NCBI RefSeq assembly: GCF_004168285.1
Contig: NZ_SEWF01000022.1
Coordinates: 1 to 64,000, forward strand
Direction: 5' to 3'
Length of the DNA stretch: 64,000 bases
DNA from: Emticicia agri
Lineage (GTDB): Bacteria > Bacteroidota > Bacteroidia > Cytophagales > Spirosomataceae
The translations under genes and the position numbers were made by a program. Positions 26,532-35,290 of the stretch are shown here, piece after piece (position 1 is the first letter of the stretch; each line of letters starts with the position of its first letter). Under the pieces are notes generated by a model that ran no database searches, was not told the DNA's origin, and worked only from the letters and a program-made list of their open reading frames with translations.

Positions 26532-27382
26532 TGCTTAAACTATTACAGCAACCTTATCCTTTTCCGCATAAATCATTAGGTGCTTGCCTTAGAAACAGTC
26601 TGATTGAAGGGGCAGGTGTTGCTTTATTCTTTATTGTTTTTCAACCCTTTGGGCTGAACGAGTGGAAACACCCTCATAAACTGTGGGTATTAATGGGATT
26701 TGGAGCCATTGTCAGCATTTGTACGGCCTTCAACAGGTTAGTATTGCCTGCCCTTTTACCGAAATTCTTTAACGAACAAAAATGGGTAATCTGGAAAGAG
26801 ATAGCAGATATTCTGTTTCTGCTTCTGCTCATTACCTGTGCCAATATGTTCTATTCAAAACTTTTCTTTCATTACCTGCCATTGACTCCTCTGGGTTTTA
26901 TTGCCATGTTCCTGATTGTGGCTTTGGTAGGCTTGGTTCCAATCTCTTTTGGGGTAATGTCTAACTATATCCTGCAATTGAAAAAGTATAACCAGACCAT
27001 AGTTGTACAACCGCATGAAAAAACAATCCCTGAGACCAAAGCCATCATATCCATCAGGTTGATTGCTGAAAACGAAAAAGATACAATAGAAGTCAATGCT
27101 GATGATTTGTTTTTTATAGAATCATCAGACAACTATTCTACCGTATTTTATAAGAAAGATAACACTCTTCAGAAAGAAATGCTCAGAAGTAGTCTGACAC
27201 GTTTAGAAAGCCAGATAAACTCACCTGATATTGTGCGTTGCCATCGGTCTTATGTAATTAATCTTAGTAAGGTCGAGAAAGTTACTGGCAATGCACAAGG
27301 GTATAAATTTCATTTACAATCACTTGATTTAACTGTTCCGGTTGCCCGTAAGTATTCAGAGATAGTAGAAAGATTTAAATAA
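26531..27382 (+). CDS. Membrane-anchored LytTR-type transcription regulator
   Basis: A 283-residue protein. Four hydrophobic helices (about residues 25-45, 50-72, 85-105, 118-145) are followed by a C-terminal LytTR DNA-binding domain (about 180-283) with DLFFIESSDNYSTVFYKKD and IVRCHRSYVINLSKVEKV. It has no receiver domain, so it probably senses a membrane signal or partner directly and binds DNA from the membrane. The start overlaps the rhomboid stop as TAATG. This coupling hints that the protease may act on or with the regulator; that is inference. Confidence 0.9.
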   Translation: MLKLLQQPYPFPHKSLGACLRNSLIEGAGVALFFIVFQPFGLNEWKHPHKLWVLMGFGAIVSICTAFNRLVLPALLPKFFNEQKWVIWKEIADILFLLLLITCANMFYSKLFFHYLPLTPLGFIAMFLIVALVGLVPISFGVMSNYILQLKKYNQTIVVQPHEKTIPETKAIISIRLIAENEKDTIEVNADDLFFIESSDNYSTVFYKKDNTLQKEMLRSSLTRLESQINSPDIVRCHRSYVINLSKVEKVTGNAQGYKFHLQSLDLTVPVARKYSEIVERFK

Positions 27383-27486
27383 ATCTATCAGCATCAATTG
27401 CGTACCTTTGTCATTCTCCCCTAACATTTGCTATTCCTCCCTGCGCTTTGTCAAACTCCCCAAAGGCTTGATAATCAACCCTTTCA

Positions 27487-27519
27487 TTTGACTGCTATTT
27501 ATTATCCTCTATACATTTG
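27487..27519 (+). promoter_or_regulatory. Promoter of the DUF2141 gene
   Basis: TTTG (27487-27490), a 21-nt spacer, and TACATTTG (27512-27519) followed by TG. Both boxes fit the Bacteroidota consensus. The leader would be about 29 nt. Confidence 0.65.
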
Positions 27520-27554
27520 TGTCATCGAAAACAAAACATTAATCAATAACACAA

Positions 27555-27989
27555 ATGAAAAATTTCATCCAGTCAATCGCACTAACAGTTATTTTAAGTC
27601 TTACGGTTACTTTCTCCTTTGCACAAAATAAATATATTGTAACGGTTGTAGTAAAAGGTTTACAACAACGCCAAGGTAAAATTTATGCTTCTATTACCAA
27701 CGATGCCAATAGTTTCCCAAGAGGTGGCGGAATTAAATCAGCCATTGCCGAAGTAACCAAAGAAGGCGAGGTAACGCTAAAATTTGACAATCTACTCGAA
27801 GGCAAATATGCGATTGTATTATACCAGGATTTGAACGATAACAAAGAATTAGATATGAATGGCGAAATGCCTGCCGAGCCTTTTGGTTTCTCTAATGTAA
27901 CCATGCTGATGGGTCCACCAAATTTTGAGCAATGTGCTTTTGATGTGAACGAAAATAAAACAATAGCCATAGGTTTAATGGCATTCTGA
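27555..27989 (+). CDS. DUF2141-family exported protein
   Basis: A 144-residue protein with a signal peptide (MKNFIQSIALTVILSLTVTFSFAQ). A small beta-sandwich domain follows, containing KIYASITNDANSFPRGGG, GKYAIVLYQDLNDNKELDMN and MPAEPFGFSNVTMLMGPP. The GKYAI..YHD.N-type block is the hallmark of DUF2141, a family common in Bacteroidota and Proteobacteria with unknown function. A membrane protein gene follows 48 nt later and may be cotranscribed. Confidence 0.88.
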   Translation: MKNFIQSIALTVILSLTVTFSFAQNKYIVTVVVKGLQQRQGKIYASITNDANSFPRGGGIKSAIAEVTKEGEVTLKFDNLLEGKYAIVLYQDLNDNKELDMNGEMPAEPFGFSNVTMLMGPPNFEQCAFDVNENKTIAIGLMAF

Positions 27990-28037
27990 TTCATTATCAC
28001 CATTACCTGATTACTTATTATTCAAATTGACAAAACT

Positions 28038-28757
28038 ATGGAAAAGCTAATTTTCAATTTCTTTTTGGTTATACACGTCATTTGTGGTTTTTTATCGCTC
28101 TCAACAGGGTTAATTGCCATGATGGCACAAAAAGGCAAAAAAGCGCACAACATCAGTGGAATTATCTTTTACTGGGCAATGGTTGGGGTATTTGTTACTA
28201 CTGTTATTTTTTTCATTATTTATCCTACTCAATTAAAATACCAGTTTTTCCTGACAATCGGGGTGATTAGTTTTTATCCGACTTTTTCGGGTAAAAGATT
28301 ATTACAGATGAAAAAAGCAATTGTACCAACATTGATTGACTGGTTAGCAGCCTGGGGTGTAGGTATTTGCGGAATCGTAATGATAGGTTATTCAGTTTAT
28401 GGGTTCATGAATCCGGTCGGATTCAACGGTATGGCTATTTTATTTGCCATTTTCGGAGTAGTGTGTCTGGTAAATGCCTACGGAGATTTGAAGATATATT
28501 TAGGTTATCAGAAACCTGAAAAAATGCACTGGTTTTTGGGGCATGGCGGTAAAATGATGGGTGCCTATTCAGCTGCATTAACCGCCTTTTTTGTAAATAT
28601 AGTGCCAAGATATATGCCAAAAAACACACCGGATTTTGTTTTTATCCTGACATGGGTTTTACCGGGGGTAATAGTCGGAGTAATTGCGGCCAGAATTTTA
28701 AAGAAATATAAGGCGAAGTTTGCCGTGAAAAGCAGTAAGCCTGTTTTGCAAGTTTAA
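28038..28757 (+). CDS. Multi-helix membrane protein of unknown function
   Basis: A 239-residue protein with about seven hydrophobic segments. It starts FFLVIHVICGFLSLSTGLIAMMAQKGKKAHNISGIIFYW, where a His in helix 1 and an HN dipeptide after KKA resemble haem-binding or DUF2306-like membrane proteins. The motif KMHWFLGHGGKMMGAY, with two histidines, is near residue 160. No family is confidently assigned. It is convergent with the nitrilase-family gene, with one base between the two stop codons. Confidence 0.7.
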   Translation: MEKLIFNFFLVIHVICGFLSLSTGLIAMMAQKGKKAHNISGIIFYWAMVGVFVTTVIFFIIYPTQLKYQFFLTIGVISFYPTFSGKRLLQMKKAIVPTLIDWLAAWGVGICGIVMIGYSVYGFMNPVGFNGMAILFAIFGVVCLVNAYGDLKIYLGYQKPEKMHWFLGHGGKMMGAYSAALTAFFVNIVPRYMPKNTPDFVFILTWVLPGVIVGVIAARILKKYKAKFAVKSSKPVLQV

Positions 28758-28758
28758 A

Positions 28759-29556
28759 TTAATTTATCTCAAAACTATCAGCATCAAGATAAGCAGGGAA
28801 TTTCTGGCGGAATTCGTCTAAGGCAGTTTTAGAGATGATATGTTGATGAACCACCTCGCTATTGATTTCACGATATAGCACCTTGCCTGCAAAGTCAATT
28901 ATAGCAGAATGCCCTGCATGAACAATATTGTTTCCATCAAGCCCTGTTCTGTTTACGCCTATAACATAGCTCTGGTTTTCAATAGCCCTTGCTACTAATA
29001 GCGAATCCCACGGATACATTCTTATTTGCGGCCAGTTGGCCACATAAATCAGCAGGTCATACGCTAAATCAGCGTTTCTGCTCCAAACCGGAAAACGTAA
29101 ATCGTAACAGATAAGCGGACAGATTTTCCAACCTTTTAGTGCTTTGATGATTTTTTTATTACCACCTGTAAATACCTCATGCTCTTTGCCCATTCTGAAC
29201 AGGTGGCGTTTATCATAAAAATCAACTTCACCATTAGGGCTAACCCATAAAAGGCGATTAAAATAGCTATTATCTTCTTTAATGACAACACTGCCCGTAA
29301 TTACTGCCCCTGTTTGTGCCGCCATCTGTTTCATCCAACGGGTAGTATGCAGATTCATTGGTTCAGCTACCTTAGCCGGATTCATGGTGAATCCGGTAGT
29401 AAACATTTCGGGCAGAATAATTAAATCGGTAGGGGTTGAAATGCTGAAAATCTTTTCTTCCAACATTGCCCTATTAGCAGTAGCATCTTCCCAATAGATA
29501 TTGGTCTGTACAAGTGTTACATTTAAATCAGGAAGAGAAGAATTTTGTTCAGACAT
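28759..29556 (-). CDS. Nitrilase-superfamily amidohydrolase (omega-amidase-like)
   Basis: A 265-residue cytoplasmic carbon-nitrogen hydrolase. The Glu-Lys-Cys triad is visible in LPEMFTTGFTMNP, VDFYDKRHLFRMGKEHE and CPLICYDLRFPVWSRN. The MFTTGF and HLFRMGKEH contexts resemble the YafV/omega-amidase group, which hydrolyses alpha-ketoglutaramate or ketosuccinamate. Substrate assignment is by resemblance only. It is the last gene of a minus-strand run with a GNAT gene and def. Confidence 0.88.
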   Translation of the reverse strand: MSEQNSSLPDLNVTLVQTNIYWEDATANRAMLEEKIFSISTPTDLIILPEMFTTGFTMNPAKVAEPMNLHTTRWMKQMAAQTGAVITGSVVIKEDNSYFNRLLWVSPNGEVDFYDKRHLFRMGKEHEVFTGGNKKIIKALKGWKICPLICYDLRFPVWSRNADLAYDLLIYVANWPQIRMYPWDSLLVARAIENQSYVIGVNRTGLDGNNIVHAGHSAIIDFAGKVLYREINSEVVHQHIISKTALDEFRQKFPAYLDADSFEIN

Positions 29557-29576
29557 CTTAATCAGCGCTTGAGATA

Positions 29577-30152
29577 TTATTTAGGGAATTTCATGCGGTA
29601 CTCTACATCTACATCACCTTTGGTAATATTTGCCAGTTTTTTCTTAAGCATCTGTTTTTTCAAAGGTGTCAAATGGTCAGTAAATAAAATACCGTCAATA
29701 TGGTCGTATTCATGCTGGATAATACGAGCCGCCATGCTTTCGTAGGTTTCGGTATGTTCTACCCAATCGGTATCAAAATAGCGGATGGTTACATACTCAG
29801 GGCGATACACATCGGCACGGATACCCGGAATACTCAGACAGCCTTCTTCATAAGCCCATTCTTCACCCTCTTCTTCTATAATCTCGGCGTTGATAAATAC
29901 TTTTTTAAAACCTACCAGCGATTGGTCAATATCTTCTTCCGTTTCGGCACTTTCGTTGATAGGTGTTCCGTCAACTACAAAAATACGGAGATCTAAGCCA
30001 ATCTGTGGTCCTGCCAAACCTACGCCTGCTGCTGCATACATGGTCTCAAACATATCTTCGGCGAGTTTTTTTACATCAAGTTCGCCTTGTACAATATCAC
30101 GAGCTTCTTTTCTTAAAACAGGATCGCCGTAGGCTACAATAGGATATATCAT
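29577..30152 (-). CDS. def: Peptide deformylase
   Basis: Removes the formyl group from the first methionine of new proteins. The 191-residue sequence has the three signature motifs: GVGLAGPQIG, EEGCLSIPGIR and QHEYDHIDGILF, which give the metal ligands Cys, His and His and the catalytic Glu. An acidic insertion (ESAETEEDIDQSLV) lies between motifs 1 and 2, a form seen in Bacteroidota enzymes. It lies between an acetyltransferase gene (7 nt upstream) and the nitrilase-family gene (20 nt downstream), all on the minus strand. Confidence 0.96.
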   Translation of the reverse strand: MIYPIVAYGDPVLRKEARDIVQGELDVKKLAEDMFETMYAAAGVGLAGPQIGLDLRIFVVDGTPINESAETEEDIDQSLVGFKKVFINAEIIEEEGEEWAYEEGCLSIPGIRADVYRPEYVTIRYFDTDWVEHTETYESMAARIIQHEYDHIDGILFTDHLTPLKKQMLKKKLANITKGDVDVEYRMKFPK

Positions 30153-30159
30153 TGTATCT

Positions 30160-30627
30160 TTATATATGGTAATTAATTAATTTCTTCCGGAGAATAATTC
30201 TATAATCCTTAATTGCTTCTTTTTGTTCCACTTTTTCAATACAAAAGCCGTTTTTGAGGGCAAAAATGAGCATTCCTCTGAAACGATTACGAGTTTTCAG
30301 TACAATAGCCTCAAAACCTTCCTGCCTTGCCCAGTCCTCTTGCGCATCAGCCAATTGTTGGGCAATATGCAGTTTTCTGTAATCAGATAAAACACCACCC
30401 ATCCAGGTATAAAAACTGCCGTCTTTGTCTCTGTCGTACCCAACTTTAAAACCAACCGGAGTATCTCCGTCAAGAGCAACTAAAATCAAAGATTTGGTGT
30501 TAAATAAACGAGTTTCGTAGGCTTCTTCTCCGTAAATTCTATCATAAAACTCTGGAATTTGCTGAGAAATAGCTACACATTCGGCAACTGTACCTTGTCT
30601 GATTGTTACATTTGCACCCGTATTCAT
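30160..30627 (-). CDS. GNAT-family N-acetyltransferase
   Basis: A 155-residue acetyltransferase. The core SLILVALDGDTPVGFKVGYDRD corresponds to strands 3-4, and MGGVLSDYRKLHIAQQLADAQEDWARQEGF to the acetyl-CoA binding loop and helix. The loop reads YRKLHIAQQL where Q/R-x-x-G-x-G/A is usual, so the glycines are poorly conserved. Substrate unknown. It is first in the def operon. Its start is 20 nt from the divergent lipB start, and a minus-strand TAACTTTG box (30632-30639) is so near the ATG that the mRNA may be almost leaderless. Confidence 0.82.
   Translation of the reverse strand: MNTGANVTIRQGTVAECVAISQQIPEFYDRIYGEEAYETRLFNTKSLILVALDGDTPVGFKVGYDRDKDGSFYTWMGGVLSDYRKLHIAQQLADAQEDWARQEGFEAIVLKTRNRFRGMLIFALKNGFCIEKVEQKEAIKDYRIILRKKLINYHI
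30607..30614 (+). promoter_or_regulatory. -7 box for lipB
   Basis: TACATTTG followed by C fits TAnnTTTG and lies 33 nt upstream of the chosen lipB ATG. It falls inside the start of the divergent GNAT gene and supports the shorter lipB start. No good TTG partner is seen. Confidence 0.4.
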
Positions 30628-30647
30628 ACTACAAAGTTACAAAACTG

Positions 30648-31400
30648 ATGAATAATATTCTTAATAAAAAAGTAAGGTTTATTAATTTAGGCCTGATTGA
30701 CTACCAGAATGGCTGGGATTTTCAGGAAAAACTCTTCGCTGAAATCATTGACCAGAAAATAAAAAACAGAAATATTGACCCCGAAAATCAATTATCTACC
30801 CCTAATTATCTCTTGTTTTGCCAGCACCCGCACGTATACACCTTAGGTAAAAGTGGCAAGATGGAAAATCTCTTACTCGACGAAGAAAGCCTTTCGGCCA
30901 AAGAAGCTAAGTTTTATAAGATTAACCGTGGCGGTGATATTACCTATCATGGTCCGGGGCAATTGGTTGGGTATCCTATACTGGATTTAGAGAATTTTTT
31001 TACGGACATACATCGCTATATGCGCTTTTTAGAAGAAGGGATTATCCGCACATTGGCCGATTATGGCATTGACGCAGGAAGAATAGAGGGTTTAACAGGC
31101 GTTTGGTTAGATTATAAAGCGCAGAAAAACCCGAGAAAAATATGTGCGATGGGTGTGAAATCGAGCCGATGGGTAACCATGCACGGCTTTGCTTTGAATG
31201 TGAACACTGATTTGAATTATTTCAGCAATATTGTGCCATGTGGTATTGATGATAAGGCTGTAACCTCACTGGCCTTAGAGTTGGGTCGGTTGATAGCCGT
31301 TGAAGAAGTAGCCGAAAAACTGAAAAACCATCTGGGCGAATTGTTTGAAATGGAGTTTGAAGTAGTGGTTGAGACGGCACCAACAGAGATTTACAGCTAA
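30648..31400 (+). CDS. lipB: Octanoyl-[ACP]:protein octanoyltransferase
   Basis: Transfers octanoate from acyl carrier protein to lipoyl domains, the first step of lipoate synthesis. The 250-residue form starts MNNILNKKVRFINLGLIDYQ at 30648; an in-frame ATG at 30603 would add 15 unlikely residues and overlap the GNAT gene. Family motifs are RGGDITYHGPGQLVGYPI, then VKSSRWVTMHGFALNVN with the catalytic Lys, and NIVPCGI with the catalytic Cys. lipA is not adjacent. Confidence 0.95.
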   Translation: MNNILNKKVRFINLGLIDYQNGWDFQEKLFAEIIDQKIKNRNIDPENQLSTPNYLLFCQHPHVYTLGKSGKMENLLLDEESLSAKEAKFYKINRGGDITYHGPGQLVGYPILDLENFFTDIHRYMRFLEEGIIRTLADYGIDAGRIEGLTGVWLDYKAQKNPRKICAMGVKSSRWVTMHGFALNVNTDLNYFSNIVPCGIDDKAVTSLALELGRLIAVEEVAEKLKNHLGELFEMEFEVVVETAPTEIYS

Positions 31401-31531
31401 ATGTAATATTTCCTTGATACAAATTGTCTTGAAGTGAGATTTATTTATAATTTTGAGAAAAATATGAAAAAACCTTCTTAAAAATATATTTTATATATAA
31501 TTACCGATATAAAATAACAAAACTATAATAA

Positions 31532-32440
31532 ATGGCAACTGAATATTTGGGAATTGATATTGGCGGCACAAATGTCAAAATGGGCATTGTAGAAGCAGAA
31601 ACAGGTAAACTTTCGAATTTTTATAGTCACGATACAGCAAGTTGGCGCAAATCAGGGCATTTTGTGGAACGCTTGGGTGATGCCATAGCAATTCAATTAC
31701 TCGAAAATAAAAATGTTCAGAAAGTCGGTATAGGTGTTCCGGGTCTGATTACAAGAGACCGCTCAACCCTGATAGAAATTACAGCTATCCCCGAAATCAA
31801 TGGTATTACTATCATACCCGATTTAAAAGAACGTTTCCCGAATCATGATTTCTTTTTAGAGAATGATGCCAATGCGGCAGCATTAGGCGAATATTACTTT
31901 GGCGAAGGCGATATTCCTGAAGACTATATTATGATTACCCTGGGAACAGGCATCGGTGGAGCGGCTATTATAGATAAACAAGTATTCAAAGGTGGTGGTG
32001 GCAATGCCATGGAGCCGGGTCATATTCCGTCTAAACACGGTAAAGTATTAGAGCGTAATATCGGTAAAAATGAATTGCTGGAACTGGCTAATAGCATGAG
32101 AAAAGGCTATACAGGAAAAACCCAATTACCTGACGATGGCACTATTTCAACTACCGGACTGGTAGCAGCCGCAGGAGAAGGTGATGAACTGGCACAAAAA
32201 ATATTTGACGAAGTAGGCGAAATGTTAGGAAGCGGCCTTGTAGCCATGATAAGAATCCTTGACATTACAACCATTCTGATAGGCGGTGGCTTATCAGCTT
32301 CATTCGATTATATTATGCCGGCTGTCGACAAACAGTTAGAATACTGGTTGACTCCTTATTATATCAAAACATTAAATATCAAAAAAGCAACCTTAGGCAA
32401 CGACGCCGGACTATTAGGCGCAGCGAGCTTATGCTTCTGA
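31532..32440 (+). CDS. ROK-family sugar kinase (glucokinase-like)
   Basis: A 302-residue ATP-dependent sugar kinase. The phosphate-1 motif is YLGIDIGGTNVKMGIVE, the sugar-binding block is FFLENDANAAALGEY, and MITLGTGIGGAAIIDKQVFKGGGGNAMEPGHI covers phosphate 2 and the conserved EPGH. The zinc cluster CxCGxxGCxE that follows GH in most ROK kinases is absent; here the sequence continues PSKHGKVLERNIGKNELL. The role is probably phosphorylation of glucose or a related hexose. It stands alone, with a 131-nt upstream gap. Confidence 0.87.
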   Translation: MATEYLGIDIGGTNVKMGIVEAETGKLSNFYSHDTASWRKSGHFVERLGDAIAIQLLENKNVQKVGIGVPGLITRDRSTLIEITAIPEINGITIIPDLKERFPNHDFFLENDANAAALGEYYFGEGDIPEDYIMITLGTGIGGAAIIDKQVFKGGGGNAMEPGHIPSKHGKVLERNIGKNELLELANSMRKGYTGKTQLPDDGTISTTGLVAAAGEGDELAQKIFDEVGEMLGSGLVAMIRILDITTILIGGGLSASFDYIMPAVDKQLEYWLTPYYIKTLNIKKATLGNDAGLLGAASLCF

Positions 32441-32525
32441 TATATCAGTACTAAGGGGAGTATTTAGTCAGATACTTCCCTTCCCTCCTTTTTCTATTCA
32501 TTCCCCACCTTATGCTGTGTTACTT

Positions 32526-33122
32526 ATGGAACTTTCTCATGCTATCTCTGACATCATTCTGGCCTTAGTTGGCTTTTTTGTTTTTTTTCGCTATTTATTC
32601 AAGCTTGATTTAGTGGCTTGCCTATTGTGGGAGGCTTTCGTATTATCGGTTACGGTAGCTGCACTTTTTGGCGCATTCCGTTTTCTGGGGTTTTCGCCTT
32701 ATCCCCTCATTGTCTCCGAATTTTTTCAACATTTAGCAGGTACAGTCGGCGCTCTCTGTCTGGTATTTGTAACCCTCTTTTTAGTGCTGAAAAAGCCGAT
32801 TCCGGTCAGTTTTGCCTATATAGTAGTAGCCTTAGGGTTTGTAGCTTTTGCGGTAGTGAGATTAACGGACAACTTACAGGTATTAAATATTATTTCGCTT
32901 GTTTGTATCCCCGCAGTTCTGATTTTGGGTATATGGGCATTAATTAAAGGAGAACGTTCGATAGGTGCGTGGTTAATACTGGCCGTAGTTGCCCTGGTCA
33001 TGGGTACTTATAACAAGAGTTTCATGGCTAATTCTATTATTGATCATATAGACATTTACCATTATCTGTTAGCCATCAGCCTGTTTTGTTTCGGACGTGC
33101 TGCCCGCCATCAGACTCACTGA
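32526..33122 (+). CDS. Seven-helix membrane protein of unknown function
   Basis: A 198-residue protein with about seven membrane helices, beginning MELSHAISDIILALVGFFVFF at the ATG at 32526. The frame is open slightly further to a GTG, but the ATG is more likely. A histidine and arginine near helix ends (FFQHLAG, IIDHIDIYHYLLA) recall small haem or sterol-like membrane proteins, without a firm family. Its stop codon abuts the stop of the convergent gatC gene with no base between. Confidence 0.72.
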   Translation: MELSHAISDIILALVGFFVFFRYLFKLDLVACLLWEAFVLSVTVAALFGAFRFLGFSPYPLIVSEFFQHLAGTVGALCLVFVTLFLVLKKPIPVSFAYIVVALGFVAFAVVRLTDNLQVLNIISLVCIPAVLILGIWALIKGERSIGAWLILAVVALVMGTYNKSFMANSIIDHIDIYHYLLAISLFCFGRAARHQTH

Positions 33123-33413
33123 TTACTGCTCAATTACTTTAGGCACTAAAAAGTACTCACCGTCTTGTTTTGGTGCATTTTTTAAGCCTTTCTCACGTGA
33201 GAGCTGGTTATTGGCTATATCTTCTCTGAACACGTTTACTTCCTCGCTCATGTGGGTAAGTGGTTCTACTGCTGTGGTATCTAATTCTTTCAACTGATCC
33301 ATCCAGTCCAGAATCTTAGATAAGTCTTCCACCATTTTCACTTCTTCGGGCTCGCTTAACTCTAACCGTGCCAGATGCGCTATTTTCTTTACAGTTTGCT
33401 GTTCTATTTTCAT
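33123..33413 (-). CDS. gatC: Asp/Glu-tRNA amidotransferase subunit C
   Basis: A 96-residue subunit that stabilises the GatA-GatB complex, which amidates mischarged Glu-tRNA-Gln or Asp-tRNA-Asn. The family pattern is clear: VKKIAHLARLELSEPEE, LSKILDWMDQLKELDTTAVEPL and the C-terminal FLVPKVIEQ. gatA and gatB are not in the window. asnS at 5.0 kb makes Gln the more likely target. No separate glnS is seen here, but the window is too small to judge. Confidence 0.95.
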   Translation of the reverse strand: MKIEQQTVKKIAHLARLELSEPEEVKMVEDLSKILDWMDQLKELDTTAVEPLTHMSEEVNVFREDIANNQLSREKGLKNAPKQDGEYFLVPKVIEQ

Positions 33414-33500
33414 AGGAATACTTCTACACTTTACCCGGATTGAAATCCGTATTTGTTTTTCTATTGCAAATGTAAGGCTAATCCTTAAAACCGATGGAGA

Positions 33501-34238
33501 TTAATCCTGATATTTATTCAATGTAGGCTGAATAGCCTCATATACCTGCTTTTTCAGGTCTTCAATATCGTTCCTGGTTTTGCCTTTGGTATCGATAGGT
33601 GTATGGAAAATAACCCTTACCGGATGCCATGACATCCGAATATCAGGCATTACCTTATAATTATCTAACAGCGAGATAGGCACAATAGGAACCTGGTTTT
33701 CGATAGCCATCGTAAATGCGCCATCTTTGAAAGGTTGCACCATCTGCGGAAAGTCGGTAGTATGAATTCCCCCTTCAGGAAAAATCATAATACTTCTGCC
33801 TGATTTGAGTGCTTTGATAGAACGTTTAAGGGCTTTGGTTCTACTGTTTTTATCACTTCTATCTACCTGAATATGGGCTTTGGCAAACATATACCCAAAC
33901 AGAGGGACATTCTTTACCGAACTCTTACCAAGAAACGCAAAGTAGTTTTTTATAATGGCTCCCATCAGGGCAATATCTAAATAACTGAAATGATTGGCGC
34001 AGAATACATAAGCCTGTTTGGGGTCAAGTTTTGATTCGTACTTAATCTGCACGGGCATACCTGCCATAAAAAAGAAGATGCGCCCCCATATCCGGTTACA
34101 ATAGTGCACCATAATTTTCCATTCCTCTTTTTGCAGACTAATAAAGACGATTGGAAAAAGTAACAGGAAAATGAGTAAGAACCAGAAAAGACACCAGGCT
34201 GTGTAAAGCCAGGATAATAGTTTTAAGAAACCTTGCAT
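33501..34238 (-). CDS. plsC: 1-acyl-sn-glycerol-3-phosphate acyltransferase
   Basis: Makes phosphatidic acid from lysophosphatidic acid at the cytoplasmic membrane. The 245-residue sequence has an N-terminal membrane helix (about 10-35). The acyltransferase block is NHFSYLDIALMG (H-x4-D), and FPEGGIHTTDFPQMVQPFKDGA is the substrate-binding motif. VPIVPISLLDNY completes the fold. It lies downstream of terC on the minus strand with a 69-nt gap holding a long hairpin. Its product is the substrate of the App1-type phosphatase at 62-63 kb. Confidence 0.92.
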   Translation of the reverse strand: MQGFLKLLSWLYTAWCLFWFLLIFLLLFPIVFISLQKEEWKIMVHYCNRIWGRIFFFMAGMPVQIKYESKLDPKQAYVFCANHFSYLDIALMGAIIKNYFAFLGKSSVKNVPLFGYMFAKAHIQVDRSDKNSRTKALKRSIKALKSGRSIMIFPEGGIHTTDFPQMVQPFKDGAFTMAIENQVPIVPISLLDNYKVMPDIRMSWHPVRVIFHTPIDTKGKTRNDIEDLKKQVYEAIQPTLNKYQD

Positions 34239-34251
34239 CAGGGTATATTCA

Positions 34252-34293
34252 GGGGGAATGATTCTACAAATATATGTTTAATTACATTCCCCC
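34252..34293. other. Long-loop hairpin upstream of plsC
   Basis: GGGGGAATG (34252-34260) and CATTCCCCC (34285-34293) form a 9-bp perfect stem around a 24-nt AT-rich loop. On the minus strand the loop contains TATATTTG, a -7-like box that could serve plsC. There is no T-run, so a simple terminator is unlikely; it may be a regulatory palindrome. Confidence 0.45.
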
Positions 34294-34307
34294 GTAACGA
34301 TTTCAGG

Positions 34308-35066
34308 TTATTTTATGTCTTTGCGTAAATCGACAGGTTTAGCAGCGTTTTTACGCATTCTGATGTTGAGTACTTCTACAAAGAACGAGAACGCCATAGA
34401 GAAGTAGATATAACCTTTAGGTACGTGTACCTTAAAGGCTTCTGCTACTAACAAGGTACCAATCATTACCAGAAAGGCAAGCGCCAACATTTTTACAGTT
34501 GGGTGTTTTTCTACAAATCCACCTACGCTACCTGCAAACAAAAGCATAGCAATAGTTGATAAGATAATTGAAATACCCATTACATAAATATTGCTGGTCA
34601 TACCGATGGCGGTAATGATAGAGTCGATAGAGAAAACAAGGTTAATTACTGCAATATCTATAATAGCTCTCGAAAGTTTGGCGGCTGTTTTTTTACCTGA
34701 TACCTGCTCTTCATAACCCTCCAGTTTATGATGGATTTCAGAAGTTGATTTATAGAGTAAGAAAAGCCCCCCAGCTAATAGAATCAGGTCTTTACCACTA
34801 AAACCAATATTAAAAGGTAAACCTATCTCCTGAAGGTTGAATAAATCTTTTTCTAACCTTAAAATCCACCCTAATACAAAAAGCAAAGCAACACGAATAG
34901 CCATTGCCATAATCAAGCCTATCCGGCGTGCCTTTTTTTGTTCACTCTTAACCAGTTTTGAAGAGATAATAGAAACAAAAATGATGTTATCTACTCCTAA
35001 TACAATTTCTAAAAGTGTGAGGGTTACTATACTTGTCAGCGCTGCTGTTGTAAAAATTTGTTCCAT
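34308..35066 (-). CDS. TerC-family integral membrane protein
   Basis: A 252-residue protein with about seven membrane helices. Conserved acidic residues sit in two membrane segments: LEIVLGVDNIIFVSIISSKL and INLVFSIDSIITAIGMTSN, the paired VDN/IDS motifs of TerC. The family is linked to metal-ion export (manganese) and tellurium resistance; recent work places some members in metalation of exported proteins. Which applies here cannot be told. It is followed by plsC on the same strand. Confidence 0.92.
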   Translation of the reverse strand: MEQIFTTAALTSIVTLTLLEIVLGVDNIIFVSIISSKLVKSEQKKARRIGLIMAMAIRVALLFVLGWILRLEKDLFNLQEIGLPFNIGFSGKDLILLAGGLFLLYKSTSEIHHKLEGYEEQVSGKKTAAKLSRAIIDIAVINLVFSIDSIITAIGMTSNIYVMGISIILSTIAMLLFAGSVGGFVEKHPTVKMLALAFLVMIGTLLVAEAFKVHVPKGYIYFSMAFSFFVEVLNIRMRKNAAKPVDLRKDIK

Positions 35067-35227
35067 TATTGTTTGATACGGTTTATTTGAGGACGAAATT
35101 ATCAGTTTTCGACCTTACAGCCAAATCTGAAATTGATAAAAGGATAGAAAATAAGTCGATAACGTCTAAAAACTTGATGAAAATAGCTCCCCTCGCAAAA
35201 AAGTATTAGAATTAAATGGAATATTAG

Positions 35228-35258
35228 TTGATATAAGATAGACGATTTTCTATTTTTG
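35228..35258 (+). promoter_or_regulatory. Promoter of uxaB
   Basis: TTG at 35228-35230, a 20-nt spacer, and TATTTTTG at 35251-35258. A full Bacteroidota consensus match; transcription would start about 26 nt before the ATG at 35291. Confidence 0.7.
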
Positions 35259-35290
35259 TTCTATTCAATCTATTTTACGTTTAACCTTTA

